From an uncultured Alphaproteobacteria bacterium (lineage in GTDB: Bacteria > Pseudomonadota > Alphaproteobacteria > Geminicoccales > Geminicoccaceae), in the NCBI GenBank assembly GCA_937995535.1, contig CALKJU010000083.1, positions 1 through 64,000 of the forward strand: 64,000 bases of DNA, in the 5' to 3' direction. The stretch's first letter is position 1. Every line of letters begins with the position of its first letter. The position numbers and the translations under genes are program-made. This document shows, piece by piece, positions 17,011 through 23,935 of this stretch. The notes under the pieces were generated by a model. The model was not told the DNA's origin. It saw only the letters and a program-made list of their open reading frames with translations, and searched no databases.

Positions 17011-17853
17011 TCAGCCCTTGACCGCGACGAACCGCCCGCCGCCGAGCACGCCCGCCTCGTACTGGGCAACGAAGAAGGCGTAGATGTCGTCCCATTCGGC
17101 GGCGCGCTCGGCACCGAAGCGGGTCGTCGTGGTGTCGCGCAGGCTCCGGTACATCGCCAGCCGGTCGCGCAGGATGCGCGTCCATTCGGCGCTGAGGTCG
17201 TCGACGCGCAGCATCCGGCAGCCCTGTGTCTCGAGCCAGCGCGGATAGCGCTCGAGCGAGCCGTAGGACGCATAGGTCATGCCCTGCTCGAGCCGCGCGC
17301 GGGTCGCCTCGGGCATCGACCCGCGCTCGAGTATGTCGGTGAAGGCGATCCGTCCTTCGCGCCGCAGCACGCGCACCGCCTCGGCGATCAGGCGCGGCTT
17401 GTCGGGCACGTGCACCCAGGCCTCCTGACCGATCACGACGTCGAACGCGCTGTCGGCGAAGGGCAGGGCCAGGGCATCGCCGTGGACGAACGCGACGCGC
17501 TCGGCGAGCCCGACCAGCGCGGTGAGGCGCCGGGCGCTCTCGACCCGGCTGCGGGTCAGGTCGATGCCGGTGACGCGGCAGCCGAACCGATGGGCCAGAT
17601 AGCGGGCCGGTCCGCCCATCCCGCTGCAGATGTCGAGGACGTGGTCGTCGGCGCGGATCCCGGCGGCCGCGGCCAATGCGTCGACCGCGTCGATCCCGCC
17701 ATAATGGTCCTGGTCGTGCGCCTTGAGCTCATCCTCGGTGAGCCTGTCGAGCGGGATGCCCCGGCGGCGCAGATGCTCGAGGATCTGCGCCTCGTTGATC
17801 GGATGCGTGTCGTAGTAGCGGACAACCCCTGCGAGGCGTGCCGGCTCAGCCAC
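17011..17853 (-). CDS. Class I SAM-dependent methyltransferase (UbiE/sarcosine methyltransferase-like)
   Basis: This 280-residue protein has the Rossmann methyltransferase motifs: VLDICSGMGGPARYLA (motif I), VTGIDLT (post I), VHGDALALPFADSAFDVVIGQEAWVHV (motifs II-III) and LIAEAVRVLRREGRIAFTD. The pre-domain sequence HYGGIDAVDALA resembles the start of glycine/sarcosine and dimethylglycine methyltransferases, suggesting a small amine or carboxylate substrate. GTG 17853 is chosen because GGAGG lies just upstream; it overlaps the end of the TIGR04076-like gene by 8 bp. A longer frame to 17892 adds an implausible Pro/Arg/Cys stretch. Confidence 0.82.
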   Translation of the reverse strand: MAEPARLAGVVRYYDTHPINEAQILEHLRRRGIPLDRLTEDELKAHDQDHYGGIDAVDALAAAAGIRADDHVLDICSGMGGPARYLAHRFGCRVTGIDLTRSRVESARRLTALVGLAERVAFVHGDALALPFADSAFDVVIGQEAWVHVPDKPRLIAEAVRVLRREGRIAFTDILERGSMPEATRARLEQGMTYASYGSLERYPRWLETQGCRMLRVDDLSAEWTRILRDRLAMYRSLRDTTTTRFGAERAAEWDDIYAFFVAQYEAGVLGGGRFVAVKG

Positions 17854-18199
17854 CGGCCGCCTCCGGCAATGGCACGGCGGTGGTCTCGGCATGGCGGAAC
17901 CGCCGGCGCCTGGTCCGGGTGATGCGGTAGCGGGCGCCGCAGTTTGGGTCGGGCCCGGCGATCTCGACGTCGGTCGTCATCCAGTCGTTGGGGTGCGTGT
18001 CGCGCTGTTTCGCCGGCAGCAGCGGCAGGAGGGCCGCCAGCGCGTAGATCGGGAATCCCTGGCCCGGCGGCAGGTACAGCATCTCGCCCTCGAGCGTCAG
18101 GTAGTCGCCGGCCTTGTAGCGGCCCATCATCGGCCGGTCGGTGGCGACGATCTCGACCTTGAGATCCCACAGCTCGAAGCTGTCGTCACGCTCGGCCAC
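17846..18199 (-). CDS. Small TIGR04076-like protein
   Basis: This is a 117-residue soluble protein. The order VEIVATDRPMMGRYKAGD, then a hydrophobic centre (FPIYALAALLPLLPAKQR) and the closing DPNCGARYRITR fits the small family TIGR04076, whose function is unknown. It starts at a GTG (18199) preceded by GGGAGG at a good distance. It is coupled to the methyltransferase gene by an 8-bp overlap, and it starts 38 bp from the divergent LivG-type gene, so the two promoters must lie back to back in that short gap. Family assignment is from memory of the pattern. Confidence 0.6.
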   Translation of the reverse strand: MAERDDSFELWDLKVEIVATDRPMMGRYKAGDYLTLEGEMLYLPPGQGFPIYALAALLPLLPAKQRDTHPNDWMTTDVEIAGPDPNCGARYRITRTRRRRFRHAETTAVPLPEAAGG

Positions 18200-18237
18200 G
18201 CCGCCCTCCCCTTGCCAGCGGCTCGGTTTTCGCGGAA

Positions 18238-19053
18238 GTGCCGGGCCGGGGCAAGGTACCGCCGCCCCGGGAGGTCGAGCTGACCGACACGCCCCTGCTC
18301 GAGATCGAAGGCGTCAGCCGCCACTTCGGCGGGGTCGCGGCGGTGGACGGGGTCAGCTTCCGGCTTCGCGGCACGCCGATCGCCGGGCTGATCGGGCCCA
18401 ACGGTGCCGGCAAGACGACGCTCTTCAACCTGATTGCCGGGTCGCTGCGACCGAGCGCCGGGCGGATCCGCCTCGCCGGGCGGCGCATCGACGGGCTGCC
18501 GCCGCACCGAGTCTACGCGGCGGGCCTCGGTCGGACCTTCCAGATCCCGAGGCCCTTCCATGCGATGAGCGTGCTGGAGAACGTCATGCTGGCGCCGACG
18601 GGCCAGCGTGGCGAGCGGTTCTGGTGCAACTGGCTCGGCCGCGGCGCGATTGCGCGCGAGGAACGCGCGATCCGCGAGCGGGCGCTCGGCTGGCTGGCCT
18701 TCCTCGGCCTCGACCGACTGGCCGACGAACCGGCCGCCGTGCTTTCCGGCGGCCAGCGCACGCTGCTCGAGCTCGCCCGCGTGCTGATGGGCGAGCCGCG
18801 CCTCGTCCTGCTCGACGAGCCGGGTGCCGGGGTCAACCCGGCGCTGCTCGCGACGATCGTCGAGCGCCTCGCCGAGCTGAACCGCCGCGGGATCGCCTTT
18901 CTCGTCATCGAGCACAACATGGATCTCGTCATGTCGCTGTGCCGGCCGATCCTGGTGATGGCCGAGGGGCGCCTGCTGCTGGAGGGCGACGCGGCCAGCG
19001 TCCGGGGCGACCGCCGGGTCGTCGAGGCCTATCTCGGCGGGGCCGCGGCGTGA
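18238..19053 (+). CDS. LivG-type ABC transporter ATP-binding protein
   Basis: This is a 271-residue ATPase of the branched-chain amino acid (HAAT) transporter type. Walker A GPNGAGKTT (about 54-62), the family-typical GLGRTFQIPRPFHAMSVLENVM after it, signature LSGGQRT, Walker B LVLLDEPGAGVNP and the C-terminal HNMDLVMSLC are all present. The signature has R-T-L-L where LSGGQQ/RKLLE is commoner. It starts at GTG 18238 with only a weak ribosome site, so a start up to 15 codons further in is possible. It is the first of four genes (G, F, H, M) overlapping by 1 to 4 bases. Confidence 0.87.
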   Translation: MPGRGKVPPPREVELTDTPLLEIEGVSRHFGGVAAVDGVSFRLRGTPIAGLIGPNGAGKTTLFNLIAGSLRPSAGRIRLAGRRIDGLPPHRVYAAGLGRTFQIPRPFHAMSVLENVMLAPTGQRGERFWCNWLGRGAIAREERAIRERALGWLAFLGLDRLADEPAAVLSGGQRTLLELARVLMGEPRLVLLDEPGAGVNPALLATIVERLAELNRRGIAFLVIEHNMDLVMSLCRPILVMAEGRLLLEGDAASVRGDRRVVEAYLGGAAA

Positions 19054-19766
19054 CCGCGCTGCTCACGGTCGAGGGGCTGCGCGCCGGTTATGAGCCGGGC
19101 CTCGACATCGTCACCGGCGCCTCGCTGGCGCTCGCCGCGGGCGAGGTCCTGGCGCTGCTCGGCCCCAATGGCGCCGGGAAGTCGACCTTGGTGAAGGCTC
19201 TGGCCGGCCTCGTCCCGGTCCGCGCCGGTCGAATCCGGCTGGACGGGGCGGACCTGGGCGGGCTGCCGACCCACGCCCGGATCGCTTGCGGCCTCGCCTA
19301 TGTGCCGCAGAGCGAGAACGTCTTCGCGACCCTGTCGATCCGCGAGAATCTGGAGCTTGCCGGGTTCCGTCTCGGACGCGCGCTGCGATCGCGGATCGAC
19401 GCCGTGCTTTCCATGTTCCCGGATCTCGTCGACCGGCCCGAGCGCCCGGCCGGGCGCCTCTCCGGCGGACAGCGCCAGATGCTGGCGATCGCCATGGCGC
19501 TCCTGGGCGCGCCGCGCGTGCTGATGCTCGACGAGCCGTCGGCCGGGCTGTCGCCGCGGCTCGTCGCCGTTGTGCTCGCCAGGCTCGACCAAGTCCGCGC
19601 CGCCGGCACCGGCGTGCTCCTGGTGGAGCAGAACGTCGCGGCGGCGTTGGACGTTGCCGACCGGGCGATGGTCTTGGTCGAGGGTCGCGAACGCCATGTC
19701 GGTCCGGCCCGGGCGCTGCGCGGCAGCCCCTTGCTCGCCGAGCTGTTCCTCGGCGCCGCCGCCTGA
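19050..19766 (+). CDS. LivF-type ABC transporter ATP-binding protein
   Basis: This is a 238-residue ATPase, the second nucleotide-binding subunit of the LIV-type importer. Walker A GPNGAGKST, GLAYVPQSENVFATLSIRENL, signature LSGGQRQMLAIAMAL, and Walker B VLMLDEPSAGLSP are intact. The start is GTG 19050, overlapping the LivG stop (GTGA), and the frame ends at 19766 in a TGATG overlap with the permease gene. The short C-terminus is normal for LivF. Confidence 0.9.
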   Translation: MTALLTVEGLRAGYEPGLDIVTGASLALAAGEVLALLGPNGAGKSTLVKALAGLVPVRAGRIRLDGADLGGLPTHARIACGLAYVPQSENVFATLSIRENLELAGFRLGRALRSRIDAVLSMFPDLVDRPERPAGRLSGGQRQMLAIAMALLGAPRVLMLDEPSAGLSPRLVAVVLARLDQVRAAGTGVLLVEQNVAAALDVADRAMVLVEGRERHVGPARALRGSPLLAELFLGAAA

Positions 19767-20698
19767 TGCTGCAATACGTCGTCGACGGCCTCGTCCTGGG
19801 CGCCACGATCGGTCTCGGCGCGGTCGGCCTGACCCTGACCTACGCGATCCTGCGCTTCGCCAACTTCACCCACGGCGAGCTGCTCACCGTCGGCGCCTAT
19901 CTGACGCACGGGCTGCTCGCGCTCATCACCGGCCTGCTCGGTGCCGAGGCGGTGGCCGCGCTCGGGCGGATCGGGCCACTCGGCTTCGGCTGGCCGCTCG
20001 TCCTGGCCCTTCTGCTGGCGATCCCGCTCACCGGCCTCGTGGCCCTGCTGATCGACGCGCTGCTGTTCGCGAGGCTGCGCGGGCACGGCGCCGCGATCAC
20101 GCTCGTCATCGCCAGCTTCGGTGCCGCCCTGGCGCTCCGCCACCTCGTCGTCGTCGCCTACGGCCCGAACCCGGACTACTTCTCGCGCGCCATTCCCATC
20201 GCCCTGACCGTCGTGCCGCGTGAGATCCTCGGCGGTGCCCGGCTGACCCCTGACCAGATGGCCGTCCTCGCCCTCGCCGCGGTGGCCGTCCTCGGCCTTC
20301 ACCTCCTGCTCACCCGCACGACCATCGGCCGGGCGATGCGCGCGGTCGCCGAGAGCCCGACGCTCGCCGCCGTGATCGGCATCGAGGTTCGCAAGGTGGT
20401 GCGCTGGACCTGGCTGATCGGCGGCGGCCTCGCCTGCCTCGCCGGCGTGTTTCTGGGACTCACCGTGCAGATCCGCCCGCAGATGGGCTTCGATCTGCTC
20501 CTGCCGCTATTCGCCGCTTCGATCCTCGGCGGGATCGGCAGTCCGCTCGGCGCCGTACTCGGCGGGCTCCTCATCGGGCTTGCCGAGAGCCTCGCCGTGC
20601 CGCTGATCGGCGCGGACTATCGCGCCGCGGTCGCGTTCGCGGTGCTGATCCTGGTCCTTCTGCTCCGTCCGCAGGGCCTGCTGGGACGCGCCGGCTGA
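19766..20698 (+). CDS. LivH-type ABC transporter permease
   Basis: This is a 310-residue inner-membrane permease with about eight helices. LivH hallmarks are GAVGLTLTYAILRFANFTHGE near the N-terminus and GIGSPLGAVLGGLLIGLAE near the C-terminus. The ATG overlaps the LivF stop by one base and the stop overlaps the LivM start by one base. With LivM it forms the membrane pore of the importer. Confidence 0.9.
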   Translation: MLQYVVDGLVLGATIGLGAVGLTLTYAILRFANFTHGELLTVGAYLTHGLLALITGLLGAEAVAALGRIGPLGFGWPLVLALLLAIPLTGLVALLIDALLFARLRGHGAAITLVIASFGAALALRHLVVVAYGPNPDYFSRAIPIALTVVPREILGGARLTPDQMAVLALAAVAVLGLHLLLTRTTIGRAMRAVAESPTLAAVIGIEVRKVVRWTWLIGGGLACLAGVFLGLTVQIRPQMGFDLLLPLFAASILGGIGSPLGAVLGGLLIGLAESLAVPLIGADYRAAVAFAVLILVLLLRPQGLLGRAG

Positions 20699-21651
20699 TG
20701 CCCGACCTCGCGAGCTATCTTGTCTTCTTCCTCGTGGTCGCGCTGACCTACGCGCTGCTCTGCCTCGGGCTCGCCCTGCAATGGGGCTTCACCGGCCTGT
20801 TCAACGTCGGCGTCGCCGGCTTCTTCGCGATCGGCGCGTACGCCTCGGCGATCCTGACCGGCCCTGACTATCCCGGGCAGTTCGGTGGCTTCGGCCTGCC
20901 GATCCCGCTCGGTTGGCTCGGTGGCATGGCGGCCGCAGCGGTCGCGGCGCTGGCGGTGGGCGCCCTCACCTTGCGCCTGCGCCAGGACTATCTCGCGATC
21001 GCCACCTTCGGTGTCGCGGTGGTGATCCAGCTGCTCGCGCTCAACCTCGAGTCACTCACCGGCGGGGCCTTCGGGTTGGGCTTCATCCCGCGGCCGCTGT
21101 TCGGGCGCTTCGGCTCGTCCACCGCCTTCAACCTGTTCTATCTCGCCCTCATGACGAGCCTCGTGGGCCTCGTCTGGCTGGCGCTGGAGGCGCTGGTCCG
21201 CGGGCCCTGGGGCCGCGTGCTGCGGGCCATCCGCGAGGACGAGACCGCCGCCGAGGCGTTGGGCAAGCCGGTGTTCCGCCACCGGCTCGAGAGCTTCGCC
21301 ATCGGCTCTGCGGTGATGGGCCTCGCCGGCGGGCTCTACGCGAGCTTCACCGGCTTCATCGCACCGCAGGACTTCCAGGCGATCTTGACCTTCCAGGTCT
21401 GGGCGATGCTGATCGTCGGCGGTGCCGGCAGCTTCGCCGGTGCCGTTCTGGGTGCAGTCGCGGTCTGGGCGCTGTGGACCGCGAGCGGCGCACTGATCGA
21501 CCAACTCCTGCCGGCGGCGTTCCAGGTGCGCGGCGCGGCGCTGCAGATCGTCCTGATCGGCGTGGTGCTGGCCGCGACCCTGGTGCTCCGCCCGCGCGGC
21601 CTGATCGTCGAGCGTGCCGCGCTGTCCGCCCGGGCCGCCGACGGCCGCTGA
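20698..21651 (+). CDS. LivM-type ABC transporter permease
   Basis: This 317-residue inner-membrane permease has LivM hallmarks: LCLGLALQWGFTGLFNVGVAGFFAIGAY near residues 20-48, the loop LRLRQDYLAIATFGVAVVI, and VGGAGSFAGAVLGAV. It is the last gene of the importer operon. The stop is 6 bp from the convergent stop of the 2-hydroxyacid dehydrogenase gene, with a short GC-rich 5-bp hairpin (21644-21656) at the junction and no T-run. No LivK-type gene lies in this operon; the one at 14112-15386 is the candidate. Confidence 0.9.
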   Translation: MPDLASYLVFFLVVALTYALLCLGLALQWGFTGLFNVGVAGFFAIGAYASAILTGPDYPGQFGGFGLPIPLGWLGGMAAAAVAALAVGALTLRLRQDYLAIATFGVAVVIQLLALNLESLTGGAFGLGFIPRPLFGRFGSSTAFNLFYLALMTSLVGLVWLALEALVRGPWGRVLRAIREDETAAEALGKPVFRHRLESFAIGSAVMGLAGGLYASFTGFIAPQDFQAILTFQVWAMLIVGGAGSFAGAVLGAVAVWALWTASGALIDQLLPAAFQVRGAALQIVLIGVVLAATLVLRPRGLIVERAALSARAADGR

Positions 21652-21657
21652 GCGGCG

Positions 21658-22617
21658 TCACGGAATCGGCGTCAGCGCTCCCTTCCCGGCGAACCAGCTC
21701 ACGAGGTTGCCGACCACGGTCTCGCCCATCGCTGCCGCCGTTTCCTCGGTGTTGCTGGCGATGTGCGGGGTCAGCACGACATTGTCGAGGGCGAGCAGCG
21801 CCTCGGGCACGCGCGGCTCGTCGTCGAACACGTCGAGGCCGGCGGCACCCAGGCCACCGGACGCGAGCAGCTCGACCAGCGCCGGTTCGTCGACCAACCA
21901 GCCGCGCGCGACGTTGACGAAGATCCCGCGCGGACCCAACGCCTCGAGGATCGCCCGGTCGACGATCGGCGGCGCCGTGCCCTTGGGGCGCCCCGCGGCG
22001 GCGAGGACGAGCAGATCGCTCCAGCGCGCCAGCTCCACGGCGTCCGTGACATGGCGGTATGCGACCTCGCGCGGCAGCGGATCGACGTAGGCGATCTCGC
22101 AGCGGAACGCCTCGAGCCGCCGGGCGACCTCGGTGCCGATCCGGCCGAGGCCGATCAGCCCGGCCTTCATGCCGGTGAGCTTGCGGCCCGGCGGTGGCCG
22201 GCCGTGGAGCCACTTGCCCGAGCGCACGAAGCGGTCGCCCTCGGCGATCCGCCGGCAGGCGTCGAGCGCGAGCGCGATCGCGAGGTCGGCCACGTCGTCG
22301 TAGAGCACGGGCGTGATGGTGATGACGATGCCGCGCCGCTTGGCCTCGGCGACATCGCTCGTCTCCAGCCCGACGCCATTGATCGCGCAGATCTCGAGCC
22401 GCGGCAGGAGGTCCATGTGCTCTTTGCGCAGGCCGGCCATGCCGTGGCCGGCGGCACCACGGATCCGCGGTCCAAGGGCGCGGAGCGCGGCCAGCGGGTC
22501 GGCCTCGGCGTAGACATGGTGCAGCTTGAAATGGCGCTCCAGCGCCGCCACCGTCGCCGGCCGCTGCGCCCCGATCAGGGCGATCTCGACCGGCTCGCCA
22601 CCCGCGCTCCCGCTCAT
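21658..22617 (-). CDS. D-2-hydroxyacid dehydrogenase (glyoxylate/hydroxypyruvate reductase-like)
   Basis: This is a 319-residue NAD(P)-dependent dehydrogenase. It has the Rossmann fingerprint GLIGLGRIGTEVARRL and the catalytic residues of the D-isomer-specific family: Arg in NVARGWLVD, Glu in FDDEPRVPE, and His in LTPHIAS. It probably interconverts a 2-oxo acid and a D-2-hydroxyacid such as glyoxylate/glycolate or hydroxypyruvate/glycerate. AAGGAT precedes the ATG at 22617. It may metabolise what the neighbouring LIV-type system brings in, but it lies on the opposite strand and may be independent. Confidence 0.88.
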   Translation of the reverse strand: MSGSAGGEPVEIALIGAQRPATVAALERHFKLHHVYAEADPLAALRALGPRIRGAAGHGMAGLRKEHMDLLPRLEICAINGVGLETSDVAEAKRRGIVITITPVLYDDVADLAIALALDACRRIAEGDRFVRSGKWLHGRPPPGRKLTGMKAGLIGLGRIGTEVARRLEAFRCEIAYVDPLPREVAYRHVTDAVELARWSDLLVLAAAGRPKGTAPPIVDRAILEALGPRGIFVNVARGWLVDEPALVELLASGGLGAAGLDVFDDEPRVPEALLALDNVVLTPHIASNTEETAAAMGETVVGNLVSWFAGKGALTPIP

Positions 22618-22654
22618 CGCACAATTATCCTTGCTGGTCCTTCGTCACCACAGA

Positions 22655-22682
22655 AGGAGCGCCCGCCGCGGCGGGCGCTCCT
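22655..22682 (-). terminator. Perfect 28-nt GC palindrome (terminator-like or REP-like)
   Basis: The 28 nt read the same on both strands; the core is gcgcccgccgcggcgggcgc (22659-22678), extended by AGGA and TCCT. On the minus strand it lies downstream of the Cys-rich gene and is followed by TCTGTGG, a weak pyrimidine stretch rather than a T-run. It could be a terminator, an mRNA-end stabiliser or a dispersed palindromic repeat. Confidence 0.5.
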
Positions 22683-22717
22683 GGATCTCACGAAGCCGCC
22701 CGGCTGAGGTCCGACGG
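22659..22717 (-). repeat. 59-bp direct repeat, copy 1
   Basis: The first 43 bp (22659-22701) are identical to 23877-23919, and 12 of the next 16 bp also match. The identical part contains the 20-nt palindrome plus tcctggatctcacgaagcc. In copy 2 the diverged end covers the last codons of a binding-protein gene; here there is no gene, so copy 1 may be a duplicated 3-prime end. Confidence 0.75.
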
Positions 22718-22947
22718 GTTCTCGGCGCAGCGGCACGCTCGCCAAGGAGGCTGGCAGCGGCACGGAACGAGCCACGCCCGCTACCGACGTCATCCACATG
22801 GTACGGACCCCGCGAGCACGGCCGCGCGACCTATGGGCGCGCGTCAGCGGCGGCCGAGAGCGGACCGCGGCGTGGCAGACGGTGGCGTGGGTAGGGCCGG
22901 CAACGGCGCCCGCCGGGGACCATCCGACTCTCCGCAAGGCGGACGCC

Positions 22948-23694
22948 TCAGCGGGACGGCCGGCGGCAGCGGTTCAGTGGCGGAACACTGCCGGTAAGAA
23001 GCCGCGTCAGCAGGACGGGTGTGCCGGTAGGCGCCCCGACGAAGACGGTCGAGCCAGTGCGGCCGCTGGCCGGCGGGGCGTTGCAAAACCTGAAGAAGCT
23101 GTCGTCGCAGGGGTAGGGGCCGGCGATCTGGAAGCCAACCGAGGCGTCGGTCGCGTCGGCCAGTGGGCAGGCGCAGATGATCTCTCCGGCCCGCAGGTCG
23201 CGCGCGAAGCCGGGGAACTGCTGGCCTTGCGAGCTTCTGAAGCAGAACCCACCGTCACACTGCGCATACTTCCCACTGGCGCCGGCCGGGCAGTCGTAGA
23301 GCGCCCTGTTGCCGTTCGGCGCTACGACCGAACGCGGCAGGCTGAAGGTGCTGATCATATAGCCGTTGTCGCGCCCCTGGGCGTTGGCCGTACAGACGTC
23401 CTTGCCCGGCGCATAGTTGAATGGAAGACTGATGCTGTCCCCGCGCTTGACGTCGCATCGGCAGTAGGCGAGCTCGTTGAAGACGAAGCAGCGGGCCGTT
23501 GCGCAGAGCGCGTAGGTCTGGTTCTGGCAGATGCGGAAGGCCGTCGGGCGGCTGGCCGTCTGCGATTCCCTCAACGTGGCAGCGACCTCATCGATCGAGT
23601 TCGCGCTGGACGGCACTGACACCACGGTCGCGACGCACGCGACAGCGATGCACAATCCCAGCCGCGCGAGAACGCCCGCCAATCGAAAGATCAT
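22948..23694 (-). CDS. Secreted Cys-rich protein of unknown function
   Basis: This is a 248-residue protein with a signal peptide (MIFRLAGVLARLGLCIAVACVATVVSV, cleavage probably near SSA). The mature chain has 14 cysteines, an even number, several in close pairs (YCRCD, QCDGGFCF, ICACP), and two similar-looking halves each built of NxxYALC/KYAQC and CRC/CAC elements. This suggests a disulfide-stabilised periplasmic or extracellular protein. No family is recognised. The ATG at 23694 is preceded by a G-run; a longer in-frame extension to 23835 has no merit. The gene is flanked by the two copies of a 59-bp repeat and has two inverted repeats in its upstream region. Confidence 0.65.
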   Translation of the reverse strand: MIFRLAGVLARLGLCIAVACVATVVSVPSSANSIDEVAATLRESQTASRPTAFRICQNQTYALCATARCFVFNELAYCRCDVKRGDSISLPFNYAPGKDVCTANAQGRDNGYMISTFSLPRSVVAPNGNRALYDCPAGASGKYAQCDGGFCFRSSQGQQFPGFARDLRAGEIICACPLADATDASVGFQIAGPYPCDDSFFRFCNAPPASGRTGSTVFVGAPTGTPVLLTRLLTGSVPPLNRCRRPSR

Positions 23695-23741
23695 GTCCCC
23701 CCCCTGTTCGTCCGCCACCGGTGAGGAGGCGGTGCCGTGGC

Positions 23742-23758
23742 GAGAAGGACATCTTCTC
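23742..23758. promoter_or_regulatory. Inverted repeat upstream of the Cys-rich protein gene
   Basis: GAGAAG (23742-23747) and CTTCTC (23753-23758) form a 6-5-6 inverted repeat 48 bp upstream of the start codon. This is a typical size for an operator. No regulator is identified. Confidence 0.3.
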
Positions 23759-23765
23759 ATAGGAG

Positions 23766-23779
23766 GGTCAAGCTTGACC
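23766..23779. promoter_or_regulatory. Perfect 14-bp palindrome GGTCAAGCTTGACC
   Basis: This exact palindrome lies 72 bp upstream of the Cys-rich protein start, next to the 6-5-6 inverted repeat. It may be a second operator for the same gene, or chance. No known consensus is matched. Confidence 0.3.
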
Positions 23780-23876
23780 GACCGCGCAACACGCCGCCGT
23801 GGCTGGATCTGGGCGTCGCCGGCGTTCCCGGGCATTGACGCGCGTGACGCCCCACGCTGTCCGCAGAGGCGAGTGG

Positions 23877-23935
23877 GCGCCCGCCGCGGCGGGCGCTCCT
23901 GGATCTCACGAAGCCGCCCCGGTCAGGTGCGACGG
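23877..23935 (-). repeat. 59-bp direct repeat, copy 2 (overlaps the end of the orphan binding-protein gene)
   Basis: This is the partner of 22659-22717 with 43 identical bp (23877-23919). Here the repeat contains the last four codons and stop of the binding-protein gene and then the 20-nt GC palindrome (23877-23896), which is placed exactly where a terminator would be on the minus strand. The following bases are CCCACTCG, so there is no T-run. Confidence 0.75.

Larger units (their letters stand above)
22618..22947. other. 330-bp region without a credible gene; contains a large palindrome and one copy of a 59-bp repeat
   Basis: Between the Cys-rich protein gene and the dehydrogenase gene I see no convincing coding sequence; the short open frames are Arg/Pro-rich and lack support. 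The region holds a long palindrome at 22655-22682, part of a direct repeat shared with 23877-23935. On the minus strand it would terminate or stabilise the transcript of the Cys-rich gene. Confidence 0.6.

Noticed and set aside
21644-21656. Bidirectional terminator between the convergent LivM and dehydrogenase genes
   Set aside because: GCCGC-TGA-GCGGC is only 5 bp long and there is no T-run on either strand.
22614-22937. A 107-codon minus-strand frame downstream of the Cys-rich gene
   Set aside because: Arg/Pro/Ser-rich sequence without pattern; it runs through the palindrome and repeat and has no ribosome site.
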